DNA of 64,000 nt from Scleromatobacter humisilvae (GCF_023231945.1 NZ_JAJLJH010000002.1:496001-560000); one strand, 5' to 3'; shown: positions 26,141-35,122, counted from the stretch's first letter. Translations and numbers: made by a program. The notes: generated by a model not told the origin, from the letters alone.

Positions 26141-26968
26141 TTACGCCGAGTGGCGACGCTTGACCGCCAGGCCCAGGCCCAGCAGCGCGATACCGACCAG
26201 CGCGAGGTCGGCCGGCTCAGGGATGGGCAGGAAGTTGGCGTTGATCGAGCCGGTGACCAGGATCGTCGACGCGGCGGTCGGGATCTGGATCGCTTCGAGC
26301 TGACCCGATTGGAAGCTCAGCGGGTAGAACGGCGACGGCGACGTGAAGAACTGGCCGCCGATCGCATTCAGGGCGAAGGTGGTCGTCTGGCCGAACGCGC
26401 CGCTGAGGTTGCCGGCGTTGGCGGGCGTGCCCGAGCCGTTGACGCCGACACCCGTGGCGATCGTCGTGAGCGTGTCGCCGTTGGACTTGAACGTGAAGGT
26501 GGTCGCCCCCTGGTTGAAGCCGGCGTGCGCGCCCGTGTCATAGTCCAGCGTCAGGTTGCCGCCGGGCGTCAACGTGAACGTGGTGCCGCTGCCGGTGGTC
26601 GAATACGTGCCGGTGCCGTTGAAGATCGCGAGCAGACCGTAGTTCACGCCCAGACCGGTCTGGTTCGCAGAGAAGGTGTTCTTCCCGGTGATGCTGTCGA
26701 CCTCGTCAAAGTACTGCGCCAGGAAAGACAGGCTCGCCTGGAACGTTCCAGACGTAGCGCTCGTCGGATTCAGCGTCAGCAGTTCCGAATAGGAACCGCC
26801 GATATCGTTCGCCGTGAACGGCGTCGTCACGCCAGGCAGCGGGGTGCTGGGGCTGATGCCGATCGGATTGACCGTGAAATCGGGGTACACGGGCACCGCC
26901 GATGCCACGCCAGCGACCATCACGGCGACCGAAGCGGCAATGGTTTGCAGTAGGATTCTTGTCTTCAT
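26141..26968 (-). CDS. PEP-CTERM sorting domain-containing protein
   Basis: Exported substrate of exosortase, 275 residues. ATG at 26968 follows a GGAG ribosome-binding site and opens a signal peptide (MKTRILLQTIAASVAVMVAG, cleavage after AxA). The body is Thr/Ser/Gly-rich and low in charge, typical of extracellular beta-structured PEP-CTERM proteins (SGTFQASLSFLAQYFDEVDS, GTGTYSTTGSGTTFTLTPGG). The C terminus is the sorting tag: IPEP, a hydrophobic helix (LALVGIALLGLGLAV) and a basic end KRRHSA. XrtA should cut within the tag and attach or release the protein into the matrix. It has its own strong sigma-54 promoter and terminator, so it is a single-gene unit. Confidence 0.93.
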   Translation of the reverse strand: MKTRILLQTIAASVAVMVAGVASAVPVYPDFTVNPIGISPSTPLPGVTTPFTANDIGGSYSELLTLNPTSATSGTFQASLSFLAQYFDEVDSITGKNTFSANQTGLGVNYGLLAIFNGTGTYSTTGSGTTFTLTPGGNLTLDYDTGAHAGFNQGATTFTFKSNGDTLTTIATGVGVNGSGTPANAGNLSGAFGQTTTFALNAIGGQFFTSPSPFYPLSFQSGQLEAIQIPTAASTILVTGSINANFLPIPEPADLALVGIALLGLGLAVKRRHSA

Positions 26969-27068
26969 GTTTCTCGCTCCTGAATGGAATTGAGGACGTG
27001 CTCTACGGACTTGTCGCCATCGCCGACTGGTTCTCGGCAATCGGAACATCGTCCTTGGCTCCTTTAAA

Positions 27069-27083
27069 GCACGCACTGTGCCA
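27069..27083 (-). promoter_or_regulatory. Sigma-54 (-24/-12) promoter of the PEP-CTERM gene
   Basis: On the minus strand the sequence reads TGGCACAGTGCGTGC. The -24 hexamer TGGCAC is perfect, the -12 part GTGC differs by one base from TTGC, and GG-to-GC spacing is the required ten bases. Transcription would start near 27058, leaving a leader of about 90 bases before the ATG at 26968. The sigma-54 activator PrsR is encoded 4 kb away (31293-32660) and is the obvious candidate regulator. Confidence 0.82.
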
Positions 27084-27122
27084 ACTTCCTGAGCACTGGC
27101 AGATTTCCTTTTGAATCAATCA

Positions 27123-27137
27123 CTTGCGCGTCGCAAG
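27123..27137. promoter_or_regulatory. Inverted repeat upstream of the sigma-54 promoter
   Basis: Perfect 6-base inverted repeat CTTGCG-CGT-CGCAAG, centred about 50 bases upstream of the -24 element and also upstream of the divergent methyltransferase gene. It could be an enhancer-binding site for PrsR or an operator for the divergent gene. No second copy was found nearby to support either. Confidence 0.4.
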
Positions 27138-27248
27138 CGGAAATAAGTCTCGAGCTACTGTAAGATCTTTCGACACCCACTGTCAGGCGTAGAACATGGG
27201 AACGTGCCGCTTGGCATCGCCAATCCGACCGAACGCGAGGAGACTTTC

Positions 27249-27932
27249 GTGGAACCAGCCAGCGGCAGCGGCAAATCGGCAGACGAGATCGCGGAGGCCT
27301 ACAAGTCGGAGCCGTGGTGGTACGACGTCCGCGGGTTCTTCATCCTGACCTTCGCCTACAACAGCACGCTGCCGCATCAATTGCGCTTCTTCGGGCCGAA
27401 CTTTGGTGCCGACCACCTCGAACTCGCGGTGGGCAGCGGAACGATGCTCGAACTGCTCCTGCGCTGGCGCCGCTGGAAGAAGCTGCCCCCGGTACGCATC
27501 GTCGGTGCCGACTATGCGGAGTCCATGCTGGCGGGCGCGCGCCACCGCTTCGCAGGCAAGCCCGGGCTGCGTTTCCTGCTTGCCGACGCCGCCGCGATGC
27601 CGCTGCCGTCCGACCACTTCGACACGGTCAACGTCGCCAACGCCGTCCACTGCTTCCCCGACGTGGACGGCGCATTCCGCGAGATACGGCGCGTGCTGAA
27701 GCCCGATGGCGTGCTGGCCGCCAACGTGCTGCTCTACCCGCGCAGCGGCTGGCCCTGGCGCGGCATCGCCGAGCGCATCAATCGCTGGGGCATGCGCAAG
27801 GGCATCCTGTACAAGCCCTACGAGCAGGAGGACGTGCGGCAGCGCCTGATCCAGTCCGGGCTGACCATCGTCTCGGAACGCGTCAGCGGCAACTGCTACG
27901 ACGTGGTGGCGCGCAAGCCGCCGCAGCCATGA
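27249..27932 (+). CDS. Class I SAM-dependent methyltransferase
   Basis: Methyltransferase of 227 residues, UbiE/Methyltransf_11 type. Motif I is LELAVGSGTMLELLL, motif II region IVGADYAESMLAGA, and the post-motif acidic/aromatic stretch DTVNVANAVHCFPDVDGAF leads to RRVLKPDGVLAANVLL (motif IV). GTG at 27249 is preferred over GTG at 27204 because GAGGAG lies 6-7 bases ahead of it. It is divergent from the PEP-CTERM gene and 60 bases from the phosphatase gene that follows in the same direction. The substrate is unknown; a methylated sugar or lipid of the exopolysaccharide system is possible. Confidence 0.82.
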   Translation: MEPASGSGKSADEIAEAYKSEPWWYDVRGFFILTFAYNSTLPHQLRFFGPNFGADHLELAVGSGTMLELLLRWRRWKKLPPVRIVGADYAESMLAGARHRFAGKPGLRFLLADAAAMPLPSDHFDTVNVANAVHCFPDVDGAFREIRRVLKPDGVLAANVLLYPRSGWPWRGIAERINRWGMRKGILYKPYEQEDVRQRLIQSGLTIVSERVSGNCYDVVARKPPQP

Positions 27933-27992
27933 AGTCGGGGATGCCGCGCCGCGCGCCGGGAAATGCCGCCTGAAGCATCGGTTCGTTCATTG

Positions 27993-28511
27993 ATGGAAAC
28001 CGTCCGGATCCTGTTCGTCTGCACCGGCAACCTGTGCCGCTCGCCCATGGCGGCCGCTGTTGGCCGGACCCTCGTCGGGGGCGCCGGACTTCGAATGCGC
28101 ATGGCCTTCGACTCCGCAGGCACGAGCGCCTTGCGCGGACGCCCTCCCATCGACCCGCGAGCGCGGGCCGTGCTGACGCGAGCCGGCTATGCGGTCGGCG
28201 CTCACGGCGCGCGGCGCGCGACGCCAGAGGACTTCGCCGCCAACGATCTTGTGCTGGCGATGGACGGCGGACATCTCGACGCACTCGTCGATGTCTGCGC
28301 TCCGGAACATGCGCACAAGATCCGCCGCTTCCTGGACTTCGCGCCCGGCTTCGAAGGCAAGGACGTGCCGGATCCCTATTTCGGGGACGTGGGCGGATTC
28401 GAGCGCGTGTTGCAGTTGTGCGAGCTCGGCGTCCGCGGGCTGCTTGCTGCGGCGCCTGGGTTGTTCAGCAACTCGGGCGCAGCCGCCATCAGAGATCCTT
28501 CCGCAGGTTGA
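27993..28511 (+). CDS. Low-molecular-weight protein-tyrosine phosphatase (Wzb/Ptp type)
   Basis: Phosphatase of about 172 residues. The P-loop is VCTGNLCRSPM (C-X5-R-S), close to the N terminus, and the general acid loop is VPDPYFGDVGGF. LMW phosphatases of this kind dephosphorylate the tyrosine cluster of BY-kinases and cycle polysaccharide export; the XrtA-associated autokinase at 21611-22540 is the natural partner. ATG at 27993 gives the family-like start METVRILFVC; ATG at 27963 is an alternative. The last 23 bases overlap the 3' end of the convergent prsT gene. Confidence 0.9.
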   Translation: METVRILFVCTGNLCRSPMAAAVGRTLVGGAGLRMRMAFDSAGTSALRGRPPIDPRARAVLTRAGYAVGAHGARRATPEDFAANDLVLAMDGGHLDALVDVCAPEHAHKIRRFLDFAPGFEGKDVPDPYFGDVGGFERVLQLCELGVRGLLAAAPGLFSNSGAAAIRDPSAG

Positions 28512-31248
28512 TCACCTCGGCCTGACCGGCGAACTTGTTGCCCAGGGCAGCCAGCTTGTCCAGTTCCACGCGCGCCTCGGCCTTGTTGCCGGCCTTCAGG
28601 TACAGCCTGGCCAAGTCCAGCTTGAAGTCGTCATTGGCCGGCAACTGCGCCACGGCCTTCTTCTGCAACTCGATGGCCTTGTCGAGCTGCCCCGCCGCCC
28701 CGAGGATGACCGCGAGCGTGTCCATGAAGGCTGGCTGGTCGGGGGCCAGCTCGTTGGCCTTTCGCGCGTATTCCAGGGCGGCAGGCTTGTTCTGCAGGCT
28801 GGCGACCCACGCCAGATTGTTGAACGCTGCCGCGTTCGACGGCTGCAGCTTGATCACGGCGGCATACGACGACTCGGCCGACGCGTAGTCCTTGCGGCCC
28901 AGCGCGACATCGCCCAAATGGAACAGGAACGTCGCATCGCCGGAATGCGCCGCGCGCCAGTCGGCCTCGAACTTGATCGCCTCGGCCCCGGCGCCCGACG
29001 CGGTCAGCACCGAATCCAGCTTGACAGCCACGTCGGTGACCGGCGTGAGCTTGAGGCTGGCTCGATAGGCGCTCACCGCCTTGCCCCAGTCCTTGCGCGA
29101 GGCGGCAAGATCGCCTTCCATGGCGAATCCGACACCCTCCTTCGGACGCTGCCGCTGCACCGTCCGTGCAATGTCCTGGGCGTCGGCGACATTTCCCAAG
29201 TTCGCGTCGAGCGCCATGAGCTTGCGCTGCGCCTCGATCAGATCTGGCCTGAGCAGCAGCGCCTTGTGCAGCGATTCGCGAGCATCGTCCTTGTTGCCCG
29301 CCTGCATCTGGGTGTCGGCCAGACGCACGAGCGCCTCCGGTGAATGCGGCTCCAGTTGCACGGCCTTCGCCAAAGTGGCGACCGCCTGGTTCGCCTCACC
29401 CGATTGCAGCTGGACCCGGCTCAGCAGTTGCAGCAGTTCTGGTTGATCGGGCATCGCGGCAACGGCGTCCTGTGCGGTCGTGCCCGCCATTCGCGTGTTC
29501 TTCTGAGCGAGGTAGAGATCGCTCAGCAGGATGCGCGGGGCTGGATTCGACGGGTTCGCGGCGATGGCCTTGCCCAGGTACCCGATCGCCGCATCACTGG
29601 AGGTTCCGGGAAGAAGCGCAAGCGCCATCAGCGCCGCGCCGCTCTTGGGATTGGCAGCCGAGTACGCCTCCAGCCGCTTCCGGGCATCGGCCAGCTTGTT
29701 GTCCCGAACATCGAGCGCCGCGAGATTGGCCACCGCGGGGAAATAGTTCGGCGACAGCGCCAGCGCCTTCTCGAAATTGCGACGCGCCTCCGCAGGGTTG
29801 TTCTTGGCCAGTTGAATGCGACCACGCAGATCGGAAGCAACCGGCCGGCCGGGGTCCTTGCGCTCGAGCGCATCGATGGCGTGCAGCGCGCTGTCGTAGT
29901 CTCCACGCTTCATGTAGGCGCTGATGAGTGCCGAATCCGCGGTCGTTCCCTTGTCGCTGGCGGCGATGCCCTGAAGTTCCTCGAAGGCCTGCGGCGCCTG
30001 GCCGTCGATCATGTGCGCGAGCGCCAGCGAGGTTCGTGCGCTCGCGTCGCTGGGATCCTGCTTGGCAGTCGCGTCGAAGTATTTCTCGGCGGTCTTCAAG
30101 TCGCCGTTTTGCAGATAGACCTCTGCAGCGATCGAATAGAGCTCGGGAGGCAACGATCCTTTCGCCTCGTAAGGCTGCAGGGCGGCCAGGGCCTTTTCCG
30201 GCTGGCTGGACCGCAGAAAGGCCGTGATCAGCATGCGCCGCGCCGTGAGCGAGCCGGGCGTCAGCCTCACGGCATGTTCCAGGTAGGTCTGAGCCTGCAC
30301 CAGCGAACCGGACTGCAGCTCCACGCCCCCCGCCAGCAGCAGGATGGACGGGCTGTTGGGCGCGACCTTGAGCAGTTGCTCGGTCAGCTGGTGCGCCTTC
30401 TCGTTGTTCTTGCGCGCATAGGCGATCAGCGCATCGATATAGATCGCCTGCGCCGTGTTGCCGGTCACCTTGCGCATCTGTGCCAACTGCGTCTCGGCCT
30501 CGTCCGTCTTGTGTTGAGACATCAGGATGGAAAGGATGGCCAGATGCACCGGCGTGGACGCCGGGTCGATCTCCAGCGCCTTGCGGTAGTCCGCCAGCGC
30601 CTGGTCGGGATCGCTCTTCAGGTACATGTGGACGTCGCCCTGCAGCCGCAACGCGTCCGCGTTGCGCGGGTCGCGTTGCAGCACCTTGCCGGCCAGCGCA
30701 ATCGCACCGTCGGGATCACCGGAACGGGCGACGAAGCGTGCCTGCGCGATGAGCGCCGGCTCGAAGTCCGGCACCGCCGCCAATGCCGCCTTCAGCGCGG
30801 CGTCGGAGAGGTCGCGCTGATCTTGCATCGCGTAGGCGTAGGCCAGGGAAGTCTGCAGGTCCGCCATCGACGCCGGCTGCCCCAGCTTTGTCGTCGCGTA
30901 GGTCTCGATGACCTTCTTGTAGTATCCGCGCGCCAACATCACGGCCGCGAGCTTGGGAACGACGAGGTCAGGCGAGTAGTGCAGCGCGTCCGCCTTGTGC
31001 AACTCCACATCCGCCACCTCGGAGTAGCCCTGATCGAGCAGCATCGATCCGAGGAGAAAGCGCGCCTCGCCGGAATTCGGATCCGCCTGCAACGCGTTCT
31101 TGATCTGGATGATGGCTGTCTTGTCGTCCTTCTTGGCCATGCTGGCCTTGGCCGATGCGATAAACGCCTCCGGCGACTTGTTGCCGCACCCGACGAGGCA
31201 CGATGCGACCAGCACGGCGAAGGTCGCCGCTGCAGCTTTGTTCTTCAT
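28489..31248 (-). CDS. prsT: XrtA/PEP-CTERM system TPR-repeat lipoprotein PrsT
   Basis: Large periplasmic or outer-membrane lipoprotein of 919 residues (TIGR02917-like). ATG at 31248 is chosen because it opens a lipoprotein signal with lipobox CLVGC (Cys21). The remainder is a tandem array of tetratricopeptide repeats with the recurring small-Ala/Gly/Tyr pattern (for example DAEALHYSPDL-type and DPNSGEARFLLGSMLLDQG). It most likely scaffolds polymer secretion or PEP-CTERM sorting. It follows prsR by 44 bases, giving the order prsK-prsR-prsT. Confidence 0.92.
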   Translation of the reverse strand: MKNKAAAATFAVLVASCLVGCGNKSPEAFIASAKASMAKKDDKTAIIQIKNALQADPNSGEARFLLGSMLLDQGYSEVADVELHKADALHYSPDLVVPKLAAVMLARGYYKKVIETYATTKLGQPASMADLQTSLAYAYAMQDQRDLSDAALKAALAAVPDFEPALIAQARFVARSGDPDGAIALAGKVLQRDPRNADALRLQGDVHMYLKSDPDQALADYRKALEIDPASTPVHLAILSILMSQHKTDEAETQLAQMRKVTGNTAQAIYIDALIAYARKNNEKAHQLTEQLLKVAPNSPSILLLAGGVELQSGSLVQAQTYLEHAVRLTPGSLTARRMLITAFLRSSQPEKALAALQPYEAKGSLPPELYSIAAEVYLQNGDLKTAEKYFDATAKQDPSDASARTSLALAHMIDGQAPQAFEELQGIAASDKGTTADSALISAYMKRGDYDSALHAIDALERKDPGRPVASDLRGRIQLAKNNPAEARRNFEKALALSPNYFPAVANLAALDVRDNKLADARKRLEAYSAANPKSGAALMALALLPGTSSDAAIGYLGKAIAANPSNPAPRILLSDLYLAQKNTRMAGTTAQDAVAAMPDQPELLQLLSRVQLQSGEANQAVATLAKAVQLEPHSPEALVRLADTQMQAGNKDDARESLHKALLLRPDLIEAQRKLMALDANLGNVADAQDIARTVQRQRPKEGVGFAMEGDLAASRKDWGKAVSAYRASLKLTPVTDVAVKLDSVLTASGAGAEAIKFEADWRAAHSGDATFLFHLGDVALGRKDYASAESSYAAVIKLQPSNAAAFNNLAWVASLQNKPAALEYARKANELAPDQPAFMDTLAVILGAAGQLDKAIELQKKAVAQLPANDDFKLDLARLYLKAGNKAEARVELDKLAALGNKFAGQAEVINLRKDL

Positions 31249-31292
31249 GGTTTCGGAGCCCTGGAAAAAGAGTATCGACACTGCATTCGAGA

Positions 31293-32660
31293 TCACTTGA
31301 GGCCCAACCGATTCATCAAGTCGTAGAGCGTCGGGCGGCTCACCCCGAGCAGGTCGGCTGCCTTGACGATGTTGCCATTGACCCGTCCGAGCGCCGCGAG
31401 GATCGTCTTGCGTTCGGCTGCCTCGCGCGCCAGGCGCAGGTCGAAAGACGACATGTCCGCGTCATCCGCCGCGGCGCCCCCCTTCAAGCCGAGGTCCCGC
31501 GCCGCGATCTGGTTGCCGTCGGCCATGATGACGGCGCGCCGGATGCAGCTCGCGAGTTCGCGCACGTTGCCGGGCCAGGCGTGCGCCTCGATGGCCTTGG
31601 CCGCGTCCTCGCCGAGCAGCATCGAGCCGCGGTTCTGCTCCTGGGCGAAGCGGCGGACGAAGGCGTGCGCGAGCAGCGCGGCGTCGCCCGGGCGCGCGCG
31701 CAACGGCGGGATCTCGATCACGATCTCCGCGAGGCGGTAGTACAGATCCTCGCGGAAGCGACCTTCCTTCGTCAGCGCGGTGAGGTCCTGGTGGGTCGCG
31801 CAGACGATGCGCACGTCGACCGGAATCTCCGAGCGGCCGCCGACGCGTTCGATCACGCGCTCCTGCAGGAATCGCAGCAGCTTGGATTGCAGCGGGAACG
31901 GCAGGTCGCCGATCTCGTCAAGCATCAGCGTGCCGCCATTGGCCGTCTCGATGCGGCCAGGGGTCGTCTTGGCGGCGCCGGTGAAGGCGCCCTTCTCGTA
32001 GCCGAACAGCTCGCTTTCGAGCAGGTTCTCGGGGATGGCCGCGCAGTTGATCGCGACGAACTTGCCGGCGCGGCGCGGCGAGGCCTGGTGCAGGCCGTTG
32101 GCCAGCACCTCCTTGCCCGTGCCGCTCTCGCCCAGCAGCATCACCGTCGCATTGCTGGCCGCCACCTTCTCGACCATCCGGCAGACGCGCAGCATCTCGG
32201 GATCGCGCGTGATGAGGCCAGACAGCGCGTCGGGCTGATGCAGGGCCTGCAGCCGTCGATTCTCCTTCTGGAGCTCGAAGACCTTGAAGGCGCGTTCCAC
32301 CGTCAGGTTCAGCAGGTCCGGCTCGAACGGCTTGGCGAAGAAGTCGTAGGCGCCCAGCGACACCGCACGCAGCGCGTTGGCGTGGTCGTTCTGTCCGGTG
32401 AGGACGATGACCTTGGTGTCGCCGTCCAGCGCCAGGATGCGCTCGAGCAGCTGGAAGCCCTCGGATACCGAATCGGCGTCCGGCGGCAGGCCCAGGTCCA
32501 TCGTCACGACGCCCGGATTGAAGCGCCGCATCTGCACCAGCGCCGACTCGCGATCGTTCGCGGTGACGGATTCGAACCGGTCGAGCGACCACTTGATCTG
32601 CTTCTGGAGCGCGAGGTCGTCCTCGACGATCAGGAGCGTGCGTCCCGGGTCGGAAGTCAT
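31293..32660 (-). CDS. prsR: PEP-CTERM-box response regulator, sigma-54 activator PrsR
   Basis: NtrC-type regulator of 455 residues. The receiver domain has the acidic pair in IVEDDL, the phosphoacceptor Asp55 (VVTMDLGLPP) and Lys109 (FFAKPF). The AAA+ domain has Walker A GESGTGKE (176-183), the sigma-54 contact loop GAFTGA (223-228) and Walker B GGTLMLDEIGDLP. A Fis-type helix-turn-helix closes the protein (KAADLLGVSRPTLYDLMNRL). With PrsK it should turn on sigma-54 promoters of PEP-CTERM genes such as the one at 27069-27083. It overlaps prsK by four bases. Confidence 0.95.
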   Translation of the reverse strand: MTSDPGRTLLIVEDDLALQKQIKWSLDRFESVTANDRESALVQMRRFNPGVVTMDLGLPPDADSVSEGFQLLERILALDGDTKVIVLTGQNDHANALRAVSLGAYDFFAKPFEPDLLNLTVERAFKVFELQKENRRLQALHQPDALSGLITRDPEMLRVCRMVEKVAASNATVMLLGESGTGKEVLANGLHQASPRRAGKFVAINCAAIPENLLESELFGYEKGAFTGAAKTTPGRIETANGGTLMLDEIGDLPFPLQSKLLRFLQERVIERVGGRSEIPVDVRIVCATHQDLTALTKEGRFREDLYYRLAEIVIEIPPLRARPGDAALLAHAFVRRFAQEQNRGSMLLGEDAAKAIEAHAWPGNVRELASCIRRAVIMADGNQIAARDLGLKGGAAADDADMSSFDLRLAREAAERKTILAALGRVNGNIVKAADLLGVSRPTLYDLMNRLGLK

Positions 32661-34759
32661 GATGCCTTCAACATGTCGATGTCCGATTCATTCTGCGCCT
32701 CGAGCAGCGGCAGCAGGATGACGACCCGCGTGCCCTGGCCCGGTTCGCTCTGAACCTGGATGGTGCCGCCCAATTCCTGGACGTACTGGAGGCTTTCGTA
32801 GGCACCGATGCCCATGCCCGCCGGCTTGGTCGTCTGGAACGGCTTGAAGAGCCGGTCGCTGATGAATTCGCGCGACATGCCGTGCCCGGTGTCGGCCACC
32901 TCGATGCGCGCCTGGCTGCCGACCCGGTCGAGCTTGACGGACACCGCGCCGGCGCTCTCGGTCGCGTCGAGCGCATTCTGCACGATGTGGCCGATCACCC
33001 GTTCCAGGCGTTGCGTGTCGCCGCGAGTGGTGATCCGCTCGGGTGCGTTGATCTCCAGGCGCCGGCCCTTGACGAGCGCCGGCGACTCGATGCGCCGCAA
33101 TGCGGCGGCGAGGTCAACGTCCGCCGCGGTCTGGGCGCCGGCCGCGCCCTCGCGCAGCTGCAGCATCATCTGGCGCATCCGCTCCAGCGAGTTCTCCACC
33201 GTCGCCAGCATGTCCTGCTGGAACTCGGGGTTGGCCTGCAGCCGCTTGGCGTTCTTCATCATCAGCGACAGTTGCGTGACGATGTTCTTCAGGTCATGCA
33301 CGACGAACGCCGACATGCGGTTGAACGCATCGAACTTGCGCGCCTCCAGCAACGCTTCCGTGGCCTGCATCTGCGCCAGGAAGCCGGCGGCCTGACGGCC
33401 GGCGGTCTTGAGCAGGTCGTTGACCTCCCAGTTGATGTCCACCGGCGCGCGCGGGCTGGCCAGGACGACGAAACCGATCAGCTCGTCGGCCACGCGCAGC
33501 GGAACGACCAGCCAGGCCTGCGGCGTCGCCATCAACCAGTTCGGCACGACCAGGTCGTTGTATTTCTGCGGCGTCTGCCGGTACTGATCGAGGTCGATCA
33601 CCCAACCGCTGCGCATGAGGAACTGGCAGAACGGCGCGCCGGCGTCCTCGGGGTCGGATTGCGCGGGCATGTTCCAGCGCGCCGTGTTCCTGAACGCCTC
33701 GCTGCCACCGACCCGCGTCCACAACAGGCCCGCCGGGCTCTCCAGCATGTCGGCCAGGCCGGTGATCACCTGGCGTCCCATGTCCTGCGGCGAGTTCTCG
33801 CCGAACAGCGTGTGAGTGAAGCGCAGCCATTCCTCGCGATAGTCGTAGCGATACTTGAAGAAATGCTTTCCCAGCTGCACCTTCAGCTTCGCGCGCACCG
33901 ACCCCGAAAAGCCGACCACGCTGAGCGCGACCAGCGCCGCGAACACCACGGCCAGCTGCAGCGCCTGGCCCCATTCGCCGCCGAAGTAGCGCACGTAGTA
34001 GCCGATCGCCGACACGAACAGCAGGTACACGCCTGCGATCAGCAAGGTGGCGGAATGGAATGCCGCCCGGCGGGACAGGCGCAGCTTGGAGATCCAGTCG
34101 CGCCGGCGCCGGATGGACACGAACAGCAGAGGCACCATCAGCGCATGCACCAGGCCGCGCACCTCCAGCGCCTGCTCGTCGACGTGGCCCACCAGCAGCG
34201 CCCGCGAATACAGGTAGAGGTCGAAGATGAAGGTGCCCGTCAGGCCGAGGCACAGCGGCTTCGCGTTCCAGCGCGAGTCCTCGTGGACGTTGCGGTACAG
34301 CTGTTCGACCAGCACGAGCGAGAACACAGGCAACGACAGCGCGCTCAGGAGCACAGGCGACGCCTGGGGTGCGAAGACCTGCTGCAGCGCGGCCGGCCAC
34401 TGCGTGAGCAAGGCCGCCGCGATGAGGATGGCGGACATCGACACCAGCCACCGGCCGCCGAGGCGACTTTCCTTCTCCGGGCCGAGGAAGCTCAGGAGAC
34501 ACACGTTCCAGCATGCATAGCGAGCGATGTCCGCCACGGCCGCCAGGCCGCGGAAGACGACGTCGGTGCTGTACAGGTCGGCGAGCCCGAACCCGGCCCA
34601 CAACGCGGAGCACGACGCCGCCGCCACGAGGGATGTCGACGTGGCGCTGCGCGGGGCCCGGGCATAGCCCAGTGCCCACAGGCGGACGGCAAACGCCGAA
34701 AAGATCAGGCCTGCGAGCCCGAAGCTCCATGCAGCGAGCTCGGAAGAAGCGCTCGTCAA
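32657..34759 (-). CDS. prsK: XrtA/PEP-CTERM system histidine kinase PrsK
   Basis: Membrane sensor kinase of 700 residues (TIGR02916-like). The N-terminal third has about seven or eight membrane segments (SFGLAGLIFSAFAVRLWAL and others), followed by a GAF-like domain and a HisKA/HATPase core. The H box is VVHDLKN with His488, the G1 box DTGHGMS and the F/G2 region PAGMGIGAYESL are clear. The best start is TTG at 34759, seven bases after a strong GGAGGGGG ribosome-binding site and giving MTSASSELAAW; the longer reading frame has no such site. It phosphorylates PrsR. The signal is unknown; membrane or envelope stress is a guess. Confidence 0.92.
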   Translation of the reverse strand: MTSASSELAAWSFGLAGLIFSAFAVRLWALGYARAPRSATSTSLVAAASCSALWAGFGLADLYSTDVVFRGLAAVADIARYACWNVCLLSFLGPEKESRLGGRWLVSMSAILIAAALLTQWPAALQQVFAPQASPVLLSALSLPVFSLVLVEQLYRNVHEDSRWNAKPLCLGLTGTFIFDLYLYSRALLVGHVDEQALEVRGLVHALMVPLLFVSIRRRRDWISKLRLSRRAAFHSATLLIAGVYLLFVSAIGYYVRYFGGEWGQALQLAVVFAALVALSVVGFSGSVRAKLKVQLGKHFFKYRYDYREEWLRFTHTLFGENSPQDMGRQVITGLADMLESPAGLLWTRVGGSEAFRNTARWNMPAQSDPEDAGAPFCQFLMRSGWVIDLDQYRQTPQKYNDLVVPNWLMATPQAWLVVPLRVADELIGFVVLASPRAPVDINWEVNDLLKTAGRQAAGFLAQMQATEALLEARKFDAFNRMSAFVVHDLKNIVTQLSLMMKNAKRLQANPEFQQDMLATVENSLERMRQMMLQLREGAAGAQTAADVDLAAALRRIESPALVKGRRLEINAPERITTRGDTQRLERVIGHIVQNALDATESAGAVSVKLDRVGSQARIEVADTGHGMSREFISDRLFKPFQTTKPAGMGIGAYESLQYVQELGGTIQVQSEPGQGTRVVILLPLLEAQNESDIDMLKAS

Positions 34760-35122
34760 ATGATTTCCCCCTCCCGGTTGATGCGTTTCGGCGAGACGTC
34801 GCGGCGCACCAACGGAACGCCCGCCTCGAACCGCGCATGCCCTGCCCCGTACGCCGTGCGTCACGAAGTCGACTCGGAGCTAGTGTAAAAACAAATCCCG
34901 GCGGCCGCAGCTTCTTATTCGCGGGATGGATGCCGGTTCGCGGCGACGTCGGTGCGATCCGTATCCTGCCCGGATGTGACACGCGGCGGACTTCGGGTTT
35001 TCGCCTTCTCCCCAATTAAGGGGGTGGCGCCCGGCACGCCTCGACCTTAAGATAAACAAAAGGTTACACCAGCGTCACGACCCTGTCTCGTGCGCGCAGG
35101 GGCATCGGATGGAGGGTGACTA
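34760..35122. promoter_or_regulatory. Divergent promoter region prsK / sugar transferase
   Basis: A 363-base gene-free region. Toward the sugar transferase there is a loose sigma-54 candidate at 35025-35039 (TGGCGCCCGGCACGC: GG/GC spacing correct, -12 part poor) and an AT-rich patch TTAAGATAAACAAAAGG at 35049-35065 that could hold a sigma-70 -10. A small TCCCC/GGGGG hairpin with an AATTAA loop lies at 35010-35024. On the prsK side only the strong ribosome-binding site next to the TTG start is convincing, with an AT-rich GTGTAAAAACAAAT near 34882. Confidence 0.4.

Noticed and set aside
34804-34850. GC/CC spacing resembling a sigma-54 site for prsK on the minus strand.
   Set aside because: The -24 and -12 sequences do not match beyond the dinucleotides, as expected by chance in GC-rich DNA.
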